Notes under the pieces: generated by a model | Database searches by the model: none | What the model was told of the DNA's origin: nothing | Seen by the model: only the letters and a program-made list of their open reading frames with translations | NCBI GenBank assembly: GCA_002296885.1 | Contig: DBIH01000242.1 | Location: 1 to 8,080 of the forward strand | Source of the DNA: Flavobacterium sp. UBA807 | GTDB lineage: Bacteria; Bacteroidota; Bacteroidia; Flavobacteriales; Flavobacteriaceae | Reading direction: 5' to 3' | Length of the DNA stretch: 8,080 bases | Position numbers and translations under genes: made by a program | In this document: piece after piece, positions 1-5,338 of the stretch | How the letters are laid out: each line of letters starts with the position of its first letter | Numbering within the stretch: the first letter of the stretch is position 1

Positions 1-13
1 TCGCTTTGAAAAC

Positions 14-65
14 AAAAAGGCCGAAAAAATGCTCAAGCAAGCTTGGACATTTTTTCGACCTTTTT
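14..65 (-). terminator. Long hairpin terminator ending the tRNA operon
   Basis: Positions 14-31 pair with 48-65, an 18-bp arm with one mismatch. An inner stem, 34-38 with 41-45, almost closes the loop, so nearly the whole 52 nt is self-complementary. The arms carry AAAAAGG on one side and CCTTTTT on the other, so RNA from either strand would end in a U-run. On the minus strand, two of the three imperfect positions (21/58 and 32/47) become G-U wobbles, while on the plus strand they are C-A mismatches. This mildly favours the minus-strand transcript as the functional one. It lies directly 3' of the tRNA-Arg gene. It could also stop a plus-strand transcript entering from the left edge. Confidence 0.85.
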
Positions 66-72
66 ATTTATG

Positions 73-146
73 TGATCCAGTTAGGATTCGAACCTAAGAC
101 CTACTGCTTAGAAGGCAGTTGCTCTATCCAGCTGAGCTACTGGACC
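73..146 (-). tRNA. tRNA-Arg (anticodon TCT)
   Basis: The minus strand folds into a standard 74-nt cloverleaf. The acceptor GGTCCAG pairs with CTGGATC (one G-U), with discriminator A at 73. The D-arm region is AGCTCAGCTGGATAGAGC. The anticodon stem ACTGC/GCAGT encloses the loop CTTCTAA, giving anticodon TCT at 110-112 (reads AGA). The T-arm is TAGG-TTCGAAT-CCTA. CCA is not encoded and must be added after transcription. It is the last gene of a three-tRNA operon, separated from tRNA-Pro by an 81-nt spacer full of small inverted repeats and followed by the terminator at 14-65. Confidence 0.97.
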
Positions 147-203
147 ATTTAAGAAAATTTCTTTACTTAAAGCAGGATTGAATATCCTGTTGATGGTTTT
201 TTG

Positions 204-227
204 CAAATTAAAGCAAGCTTTAATTTG
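204..227 (-). other. Perfect hairpin abutting the 3' end of tRNA-Pro
   Basis: CAAATTAAAGC at 204-214 and GCTTTAATTTG at 217-227 form a perfect 11-bp inverted repeat around AA. It touches the tRNA-Pro discriminator base at 228. On the minus-strand transcript it is followed by an A-run, not a U-run, so it does not look like a classical terminator. A 3'-trailer processing or stability element is the more natural reading, by inference only. Its core, AAGCAAGCTT at 211-220, also occurs at the tip of the operon terminator (35-44). Confidence 0.5.
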
Positions 228-302
228 TCGGGGTGGCAGGATTCGAACCTGCGGCCTCCTGCTCCCAAAGCAGGCGCGATAACCGGGCTACGCTACACCC
301 CG
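228..302 (-). tRNA. tRNA-Pro (anticodon TGG)
   Basis: This is a 75-nt cloverleaf on the minus strand. The acceptor CGGGGTG pairs with CACCCCG, with discriminator A at 228. The first pair is C-G, as is usual for bacterial tRNA-Pro. The anticodon stem CCTGC/GCAGG encloses TTTGGGA, giving anticodon TGG at 265-267 (reads CCA and, by wobble or modification, other CCN codons). The T-arm is GCAGG-TTCGAAT-CCTGC. CCA is not encoded. It is the middle gene of the operon, 9 nt downstream of tRNA-Ser. Confidence 0.97.
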
Positions 303-311
303 AGAAAAAAG

Positions 312-395
312 CGGAGAGACAGGGACTCGAACCCTGGCGACAGTTACCCGTCGACAGATTAGCAATCTGCTCCGTTACCACTCCGGCACCTCTCC
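312..395 (-). tRNA. tRNA-Ser (anticodon GCT)
   Basis: This is an 84-nt class II tRNA on the minus strand. The acceptor GGAGAGG pairs with TCTCTCC (closing G-U), with discriminator G at 312, as expected for serine. The anticodon stem GCAGA/TCTGT encloses TTGCTAA, giving anticodon GCT at 361-363 (reads AGC/AGU). A long variable arm with stem CGAC/GTCG (338-341 and 350-353) is the class II hallmark. The T-arm is CAGGG-TTCGAGT-CCCTG. CCA is not encoded. It is the first gene of the operon, with about 40 nt of leader after the promoter. Confidence 0.97.
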
Positions 396-436
396 TGTTT
401 TTTCAATAACTTAAGAACTTTCGCTTTAAGCGGTTG

Positions 437-467
437 CAAATGTAATGGTTCATTATATAATTTACAA
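437..467 (-). promoter_or_regulatory. Promoter of the tRNA-Ser-Pro-Arg operon
   Basis: On the minus strand, TTG (467-465) is followed after 20 nt by TACATTTG (444-437). This matches the Bacteroidota primary sigma-factor pattern, a -33 TTG and a -7 TAnnTTTG with roughly 20 nt between. Transcription would begin near 430-434, giving a leader of about 35-40 nt before tRNA-Ser. A small GC-containing inverted repeat, CGCTT/AAGCG, sits at 422-432 at the expected start of the transcript. Confidence 0.75.
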
Positions 468-610
468 CTATTTATTTCCTTTTTTTAGCGAATAAAATAA
501 ATATTAGCAAAACCTCTTAAAACTCAATACTGTAGCGGTTCATGAATTGCAGCTTTTTTTCTGATTTAAGAATAATTGCGCTTTGAATTCCATAATTTGT
601 AATAAAAGAT

Positions 611-618
611 TAGTTTTG
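611..618 (+). promoter_or_regulatory. -7 box of the thiolase promoter
   Basis: TAGTTTTG fits TAnnTTTG exactly and ends 26 nt before the thiolase start codon, so the leader would be about 20 nt. The nearest TTTG upstream (582-585) leaves a 25-nt gap, longer than the usual spacing, so the -33 element is weak or unconventional. The leader is A-rich with no Shine-Dalgarno sequence, as is normal in this phylum. Confidence 0.6.
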
Positions 619-644
619 CACTACCAAACAAACAACATACAATC

Positions 645-1823
645 ATGAGCAAAAAAGTAGTCATCGTTTCAGCAGTCAGAACGCCAATCGGAAGTTTTAT
701 GGGTTCGTTATCAACTGTTACAGCTACCCAATTAGGAGCAACTGCCATCAAAGGCGCTTTAAATAAAATCAATTTAGATCCAAACTTAGTAAATGAAGTT
801 TTGATGGGTAATGTTGTGCAGGCCGGAGTCGGTCAGGCACCGGCGCGTCAGGCAGCCCGATTTGCAGGTTTACCGGATACTATTCCGGCGACGACCGTAA
901 ACAAAGTTTGCGCTTCGGGAATGAAAGCGGTAATGCAGGGCGCACAGGCGATTATGGCCGGCGATGCCGAAATTGTTGTTGCCGGAGGAATGGAAAACAT
1001 GAGCTTGATTCCACATTATGTTCATTTAAGAAATGGTGTGAAATTTGGCCCAACCACAATGGTTGACGGAATGCAGAAAGACGGTCTAACCGATGCTTAC
1101 GACGGAAATGCCATGGGAGTTTGCGCCGATTTATGTGCAACCGAATATAAAATAACCCGTGAAGAGCAGGATGCTTTCGCAATTCAATCCTATGAGCGTT
1201 CAGCAAAAGCATGGGACGCCGGAAAATTCAATAATGAAGTTGTTCCTGTTGAGATTCCGCAACGTCGTGGAGAGCCTGTTATCTTTTCAAAAGACGAAGA
1301 ATACACTAATGTAAAATTAGATAAGATTCCTTCTTTGAATGCTGTGTTCACCAAAGACGGAACGGTTACCGCTGCCAATGCTTCAACCATTAATGATGGA
1401 GCCGCTGCTTTAGTTTTAATGAGTGAAGAAAAAGCAAATGCATTGGGATTAAAACCTCTTGCTTACATCAAATCCTATGCAGATGCTGAGCAGGAACCAA
1501 AATGGTTTACTACATCGCCAGCAAAAGCATTGCCAAAAGCTTTGGATAAAGCCGGAATTTCACTTTCTGATGTTGATTTCTTCGAATTCAACGAAGCCTT
1601 TTCTGTAGTTGGTTTGGCTAACGCAAAAATCTTAGGTTTAGACAATAATAAAGTAAATGTAAATGGTGGTGCGGTTTCCTTAGGCCATCCTCTTGGATGT
1701 TCCGGAGCCAGAATCATCGTTACGCTGATTAATGTGTTGGAACAAAATAACGCCAAAATTGGAGCGGCTGCTATCTGTAATGGAGGAGGCGGTGCTTCAG
1801 CTATTGTTATTGAAAGAGCCTAA
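645..1823 (+). CDS. Acetyl-CoA acetyltransferase / thiolase family protein
   Basis: This is a cytoplasmic thiolase that condenses two acetyl-CoA to acetoacetyl-CoA or cleaves 3-ketoacyl-CoA with CoA. The 392-aa length is typical of the family. All active-site residues are present at the numbering used for the Zoogloea enzyme: nucleophile Cys89 in NKVCASGMK, Asn316 in EFNEAF, His348 in SLGHPLGCSGAR, and acid/base Cys378 in CNGGGGAS. The GMENMS signature lies at 115-120. Met157 is also kept, a residue linked with short-chain (biosynthetic) thiolases, whereas residue 288 is Phe instead of the Met found in that enzyme. The start at 645 begins MSKKVVIVSAVRTPIG, the usual thiolase N-terminus. The gene stands alone, with no hydroxyacyl-CoA dehydrogenase, CoA-transferase or HMG-CoA synthase next to it, so I cannot decide between the biosynthetic (atoB/phaA-like) and degradative (fadA-like) role and give no symbol. 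Confidence 0.95.
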   Translation: MSKKVVIVSAVRTPIGSFMGSLSTVTATQLGATAIKGALNKINLDPNLVNEVLMGNVVQAGVGQAPARQAARFAGLPDTIPATTVNKVCASGMKAVMQGAQAIMAGDAEIVVAGGMENMSLIPHYVHLRNGVKFGPTTMVDGMQKDGLTDAYDGNAMGVCADLCATEYKITREEQDAFAIQSYERSAKAWDAGKFNNEVVPVEIPQRRGEPVIFSKDEEYTNVKLDKIPSLNAVFTKDGTVTAANASTINDGAAALVLMSEEKANALGLKPLAYIKSYADAEQEPKWFTTSPAKALPKALDKAGISLSDVDFFEFNEAFSVVGLANAKILGLDNNKVNVNGGAVSLGHPLGCSGARIIVTLINVLEQNNAKIGAAAICNGGGGASAIVIERA

Positions 1824-1826
1824 AAC

Positions 1827-1899
1827 AATTACGAATTATGAATTACGGATTATGCCTTCTGGTTTTAATTCGTAATTCGTAATTTTAAATTCATAATTC
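1827..1899. repeat. AT-rich compound inverted repeat with ATTACGAA-type units
   Basis: The 82-nt gap between the thiolase and the peptidase gene is made almost entirely of short related units, AATTACGAA, TTATGAATT and their complements. GAATTATGAATT at 1833-1844 is exactly complementary to AATTCATAATTC at 1888-1899. The stretch 1827-1840 pairs with 1871-1884 with one wobble. These two pairings overlap, so alternative folds are possible. There is no U-run directly after the stem, so it is not an obvious terminator. It resembles a degenerate dispersed intergenic repeat, which only a genome-wide search could show. Confidence 0.6.
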
Positions 1900-1905
1900 T
1901 TCTAA

Positions 1906-2667
1906 ATGTTTGCCATCTGTAATCTTGCCATAATTCCTTTACGGGCCGAGCCAAGCGACCGAAGCGAAATCGTTTCGCAGGTTTTGTTTGGTGAGCATTT
2001 TGAGATTACCGAAACGCAAAATCAATGGTCGAAAATCAAGTTGCAGTTTGATGATTATGAAGGTTGGGTTGATTCAAAACAATATCAAATCATTTCTGAA
2101 AAAAGTTTCAAAGCGCTTTCCAAAGATGCCATTATCCTGAATTCCGATTTGGTTGAATATGTATCTACGCCTTCTAATATCTTAATTCCGATTCCGCTTG
2201 GCGCTTCGCTTTCGTTTTTACATCACAGTGAAATCAATACTGATAATTTTGAGTTCGAAGGCATGAGGACCAGTGGTGAAAAACCAAAAAAGGATTTGAT
2301 CACTACTGCCTATATGTATTTAAACGCACCTTATCTTTGGGGCGGAAAAACACCATTCGGAATTGACTGTTCCGGATTTACACAAATGGTATACAAACTT
2401 AACGGTCACAAACTTTTACGCGATGCTTCCCAACAATCTACTCAAGGCGATGCTTTGAGTTTCATTGAAGAAAGCGAGCCCGGAGATTTGGCATTCTTTG
2501 ACAACGAAGAAGGAAAGATTATCCATGTTGGGATTATCATGGAAAACAATTATATCATTCATGCCAGTGGGAAAGTCAGGATTGACCGATTAGACCATCT
2601 CGGAATTTACAACGCCGAACAAAACAGGCATACGCACCGTTTACGCGTCATCAAGAAAATCATTTAA
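1906..2667 (+). CDS. SH3-domain NlpC/P60 family cysteine peptidase (C40)
   Basis: This 253-aa protein is predicted to cut peptide stems of peptidoglycan, typically gamma-D-Glu-diaminopimelate bonds. Residues 1-62 and about 65-125 look like two bacterial SH3-type domains (PLRAEPSDRSEIVSQVLFGE near the start, WSKIKLQ..EGWVD at 41-56). Residues 128-250 are the NlpC/P60 domain, with nucleophile Cys155 in FGIDCSGF, His207 in IIHVGI and His219 in YIIHASG; APYLWGGKTP precedes the nucleophile. The N-terminus MFAICNLAIIPLR is already SH3 domain, not a signal peptide. An in-frame TAA lies immediately before the ATG (1903-1905), so no longer start exists. The protein is therefore either cytoplasmic, perhaps acting on imported muropeptides, or exported by an unrecognised route. 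It may share a transcript with the thiolase 82 nt upstream. A strong terminator follows at once. Confidence 0.92.
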   Translation: MFAICNLAIIPLRAEPSDRSEIVSQVLFGEHFEITETQNQWSKIKLQFDDYEGWVDSKQYQIISEKSFKALSKDAIILNSDLVEYVSTPSNILIPIPLGASLSFLHHSEINTDNFEFEGMRTSGEKPKKDLITTAYMYLNAPYLWGGKTPFGIDCSGFTQMVYKLNGHKLLRDASQQSTQGDALSFIEESEPGDLAFFDNEEGKIIHVGIIMENNYIIHASGKVRIDRLDHLGIYNAEQNRHTHRLRVIKKII

Positions 2668-2693
2668 ACCGAAACATTAGTTTCGGTTTTTTT
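2666..2693 (+). terminator. Rho-independent terminator after the NlpC/P60 gene
   Basis: AAACCGAAAC (2666-2675) and GTTTCGGTTT (2680-2689) form a perfect 10-bp stem with loop ATTA. The T-run extends through 2693. The stem begins inside the TAA stop codon, so the peptidase gene has essentially no 3' untranslated region. It separates this gene from the amylase-family gene, which starts 31 nt after the T-run. Confidence 0.93.
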
Positions 2694-2723
2694 ATTTAAT
2701 TTTAGATTTCCAATTCCTAACCA

Positions 2724-4124
2724 ATGAAACATTTCTACAAAATTGCATTTCTTTTTATTATTTGTTCGTTGAGCTCATGCCTTAAAAAGAAAGAGGACAA
2801 ATCTTCGGACGATGAAAGATACCAACCTAAAGAATATGTCGAATTAAAACATCCTGATTGGGCAAAAAACGCCACCATTTATGAGGCAAATATTCGTCAG
2901 TTTACACCTCAAGGAACCTTCAAAGCTTTTGAGGCTCATCTTCCGAGAATAAAAGCAATGGGAGTTGATATCATCTGGCTGATGCCAATTAATCCGATTG
3001 GTGTTGAAAAAAGAAAAGGCACTTTAGGAAGCGAATATTCAGTGAAAGATTATTACGGAATCAATCCTGAGTTTGGAACCAAAGCCGATTTCAAACATTT
3101 GGTAGACAAAATTCACAGTATGGGAATGCATGTCATTGTTGATTGGGTTGCAAATCATTCTTCCTGGGACAACCAACTTGCTAAGGACCATCCTGACTGG
3201 TATACCAAAACCGAGGAAGGACATTTTCAGCCTACACCTTGGTATGATTGGGATGATGTAATCGATTTTGATTATGATAAACCGAGCTTAAGAAAATACA
3301 TGACCGAAGCTTTGGTATATTGGGTTAAGGATTTTGACATTGATGGCTACCGTTGCGATACTGCAGGTTTTATTCCGACTGATTTTTGGGACAATGCAAG
3401 AGAAGAAATGGATGCCGTGAAACCAGTCTTTATGCTTGCCGAATGGGAATCGCGTGATCTGCATAAAAAAGCATTTGACATGACTTATTCGTGGACATTC
3501 TTTGACAAAATGGTTGCGCAAACCAGAGATAAAAAAGGCATCGGAAGTCTGGTTGAATATATGGCTCACGATGTGAGTACATTTCCGCGTGATGGCTACC
3601 GAATGTTATTTACCGACAATCACGATATGAATTCTTGGAACCATAATATGTTTTACAATTTTGGTGATGGTTTAGAAGCTTCAATGGTTTTGTGTGGGAC
3701 AGTTAACGGAATGCCTTTGGTTTATGGAGGGCAGGAAGCCGGACTTGACCATTCACTTAAATTCTTCGACAAGGATTTGATTGACTGGAGCAAGATGCCT
3801 TATGAAGGTTTGTTTAAAAAACTTTTTGATTTGAAGCACAAGAATCATGCTTTATGGAACGGCAAGGAAGGCGGTGTTATGGTGCGTATATACAATGATA
3901 AAATGGATCAGGTTGTATCATTTTCAAGAACAAAAGGTAAAGACAGAGTTATTGTAATTGTCAATTATAGTGATAAACCAGCCTTTTGTCTTGTTGATAC
4001 AAAATACCTTAAAGGAGGTTACGCAGATTTTTCCCAACCACAATCTACCTTTGTAATAACTGGTGATAAGGTAACTTTCGATTTGAAACCCTGGGAATAC
4101 AAAGTGTACTATACCAGAAACTAA
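2724..4124 (+). CDS. Alpha-amylase family (GH13) glycoside hydrolase, lipoprotein
   Basis: This is a retaining alpha-glucan hydrolase or transglycosylase of 466 aa. A lipoprotein signal (hydrophobic 7-18, lipobox LSSC, lipidated Cys19) predicts anchoring in the outer membrane. The lysine/acid-rich residues after Cys19 resemble Bacteroidota surface-export signals, so it may face outward (inference). The four GH13 regions are intact: DWVANH (Asp140-His145), GYRCD with nucleophile Asp212, LAEWE with general acid Glu240, and FTDNHD with transition-state Asp301. The (beta/alpha)8 barrel spans about 50-375. The C-terminal beta domain (about 385-464) ends near the stop. No extra starch-binding domain is visible. 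Its promoter is unclear; two 7-of-8 matches to TAnnTTTG occur at 2697-2704 and 2703-2710. No SusC/SusD pair adjoins it. Its TAA overlaps the TAG of the convergent desulfurase. The substrate cannot be told from sequence. Confidence 0.95.
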   Translation: MKHFYKIAFLFIICSLSSCLKKKEDKSSDDERYQPKEYVELKHPDWAKNATIYEANIRQFTPQGTFKAFEAHLPRIKAMGVDIIWLMPINPIGVEKRKGTLGSEYSVKDYYGINPEFGTKADFKHLVDKIHSMGMHVIVDWVANHSSWDNQLAKDHPDWYTKTEEGHFQPTPWYDWDDVIDFDYDKPSLRKYMTEALVYWVKDFDIDGYRCDTAGFIPTDFWDNAREEMDAVKPVFMLAEWESRDLHKKAFDMTYSWTFFDKMVAQTRDKKGIGSLVEYMAHDVSTFPRDGYRMLFTDNHDMNSWNHNMFYNFGDGLEASMVLCGTVNGMPLVYGGQEAGLDHSLKFFDKDLIDWSKMPYEGLFKKLFDLKHKNHALWNGKEGGVMVRIYNDKMDQVVSFSRTKGKDRVIVIVNYSDKPAFCLVDTKYLKGGYADFSQPQSTFVITGDKVTFDLKPWEYKVYYTRN

Positions 4125-5242
4125 ATATCTTTTAAAGCCTCAACAAAATAGTCAATCTCTGCTTTAGTGTTGTAATGACTAAACGAAATACGAAGACTTG
4201 GCTTGGCTAGGTCTTTTTCGTTTAACATCTCTGCTAAAACATGCGATGGTTTAATACTGCCGCTCTGACAGGCACTTCCGCGGGAAACTGCAATTCCTTT
4301 CATATCAAGATTGAACAAAATCATTGCGGTTTTTTCAGGAGAAAAAGGTAATAATACATTTATGATATTGTAAAAAGTATTTTTTCCGTTGATTTCAATT
4401 TCGGGAAAAGCAGCTTTCAACTGTTGGAAACAATAGGCTTTCAAATTGGTAATGCAGTCTCTTTCTTCTGTTAAATGCTCATACGAAAGTTCCAAAGCTT
4501 TTGCCATTCCGGCAATCTGATGCACCGATTCTGTCCCGGCACGCCAGCCTTTTTCCTGTTCACCGCCAAAAATCATTGGCTGTAAAACCAAGTTTTTACG
4601 AATAAATGCAAATCCGATTCCTTTAGGTCCATGGAATTTGTGTGCACTTGCCACCACAAAATCAACCGGGAGTTCATGCAGATTCAGTTCTGTTTTTCCA
4701 ATAGACTGAACCGTATCGCAATGAAATAAGGCTTTATGTTCTTGACATAGCGCTCCTATCCTATTGATATCATTAACAACTCCGGTTTCATTATTGACAT
4801 GCATCAGTGAAACTATAGTTTTAACATCTTCCGAAAGCAAAGTCGAAAGCTTTACATAATCTAACACTCCGTCACAGTCAACATTTAGATAATCTACCTG
4901 AATTCCGAATTCCTCTTTTAAAGCCAAAATCGTATACAATGTAGCATGATGCTCAACTTTGGAAGTAATTATCCGTTTCACACCAAAATCTTTCACAGCA
5001 CTTCTCAGAATCCAGTTGGTAGCCTCAGTTGCACTCGATGTAAAAACAATTTCCTGTGCATTGCAATGCAAATATTTGGCAATGGCTTTTCTGGAAGTTT
5101 CGATAACTGCTTTCGAACTTCTACCAATACTGTGGGCTGATGACGGGTTTCCGAATTCTGATTGCATAACCCTAACCATTTCATCTATTACTTCCTGACG
5201 GATTGGTGTAGTTGCCGCGTTATCGAGATATATTTTTTGCAT
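4121..5242 (-). CDS. Cysteine desulfurase (NifS/IscS family, group I)
   Basis: This is a PLP enzyme that removes sulfur from cysteine to give alanine and an enzyme persulfide, used for Fe-S clusters or tRNA thiolation. Its 373 aa are slightly shorter than E. coli IscS. Visible motifs in order are YLDNAATT at the N-terminus, GNPSSAHSIGR (31-41), EHH with the PLP-stacking His98, HVNNETG (148-154), HCDTVQS with Asp176 and Gln179, SAHKFHGPKG with the PLP lysine Lys202, GGEQEKGWRAGTES (226-239), and SRGSACQSGS with the catalytic Cys325 in the long loop of group I enzymes. No iscU, iscA or suf genes adjoin it, so a dedicated scaffold is not shown. It is transcribed divergently from the lipoprotein-bshC unit. 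A -7 box ends four bases before the ATG, and a second lies about 40 nt further upstream. Its 3' end overlaps the amylase-family gene by three bases. Confidence 0.95.
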   Translation of the reverse strand: MQKIYLDNAATTPIRQEVIDEMVRVMQSEFGNPSSAHSIGRSSKAVIETSRKAIAKYLHCNAQEIVFTSSATEATNWILRSAVKDFGVKRIITSKVEHHATLYTILALKEEFGIQVDYLNVDCDGVLDYVKLSTLLSEDVKTIVSLMHVNNETGVVNDINRIGALCQEHKALFHCDTVQSIGKTELNLHELPVDFVVASAHKFHGPKGIGFAFIRKNLVLQPMIFGGEQEKGWRAGTESVHQIAGMAKALELSYEHLTEERDCITNLKAYCFQQLKAAFPEIEINGKNTFYNIINVLLPFSPEKTAMILFNLDMKGIAVSRGSACQSGSIKPSHVLAEMLNEKDLAKPSLRISFSHYNTKAEIDYFVEALKDI

Positions 5243-5246
5243 GGTG

Positions 5247-5254
5247 CAAATATA
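5247..5254 (-). promoter_or_regulatory. -7 box of the desulfurase, at leaderless spacing
   Basis: On the minus strand TATATTTG (5254-5247) fits TAnnTTTG exactly, and only CACC separates it from the ATG at 5242. If used, transcription would start at or within a base or two of the start codon, giving a leaderless or near-leaderless mRNA. No TTG stands at the usual -33 distance. Confidence 0.5.
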
Positions 5255-5286
5255 AAAAGGAGAGTTCTTAATTAAATTATAAAAGG

Positions 5287-5294
5287 CAAATTTA
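5287..5294 (-). promoter_or_regulatory. Second candidate -7 box for the desulfurase
   Basis: On the minus strand TAAATTTG (5294-5287) also fits TAnnTTTG and would give a leader of roughly 40 nt. It lies where the -33 region of the divergent lipoprotein promoter should be, so the two promoters would compete for polymerase. No clear -33 TTG is present, so the call is weak. Confidence 0.3.
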
Positions 5295-5309
5295 ATGGCA
5301 TAAAAAACT

Positions 5310-5317
5310 TATTTTTG
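5310..5317 (+). promoter_or_regulatory. -7 box of the lipoprotein-bshC unit
   Basis: TATTTTTG fits TAnnTTTG exactly and ends 21 nt before the lipoprotein ATG. No TTG is found about 20 nt upstream. A 15-bp palindrome starts at its final G and covers the expected transcription start. Confidence 0.55.
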
Positions 5318-5331
5318 TTTAAAATTTAAAC
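5317..5331. promoter_or_regulatory. 15-bp palindrome at the predicted transcription start
   Basis: GTTTAAA (5317-5323) and TTTAAAC (5325-5331) are perfect complements around a single A. The site overlaps the last base of the -7 box and the expected start of the lipoprotein-bshC transcript, where a bound repressor would block initiation. It is AT-only apart from the end bases, so chance occurrence in this AT-rich DNA is a real alternative. Confidence 0.35.
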
Positions 5332-5338
5332 GATTCAA

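Noticed and set aside
1..467. tRNA cluster as an integration site for a mobile element
   Set aside because: All three tRNAs are complete, no duplicated 3' tRNA end is convincing, and no integrase or other mobile gene is present in the window.
478..487. T-run as a possible terminator upstream of the thiolase
   Set aside because: No stable stem precedes it on the plus strand, and the tRNA operon promoter reads away from it.
566..772. Minus-strand 68-codon open frame across the thiolase promoter and start
   Set aside because: It overlaps the thiolase start in antisense, has no family resemblance and no promoter of its own; it is a shadow of the real gene.
952..1756. Three minus-strand open frames inside the thiolase gene
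   Set aside because: All lie antisense to a complete thiolase with all catalytic residues, and their translations look like low-complexity reverse reading.
3039..3569. Minus-strand open frames inside the amylase-family gene
   Set aside because: They are antisense to the conserved GH13 regions, with no start signals or recognisable domains.
4946..5198. Plus-strand open frames within the desulfurase gene
   Set aside because: Two overlapping frames are antisense to the conserved N-terminal half of the desulfurase; they are shadows.
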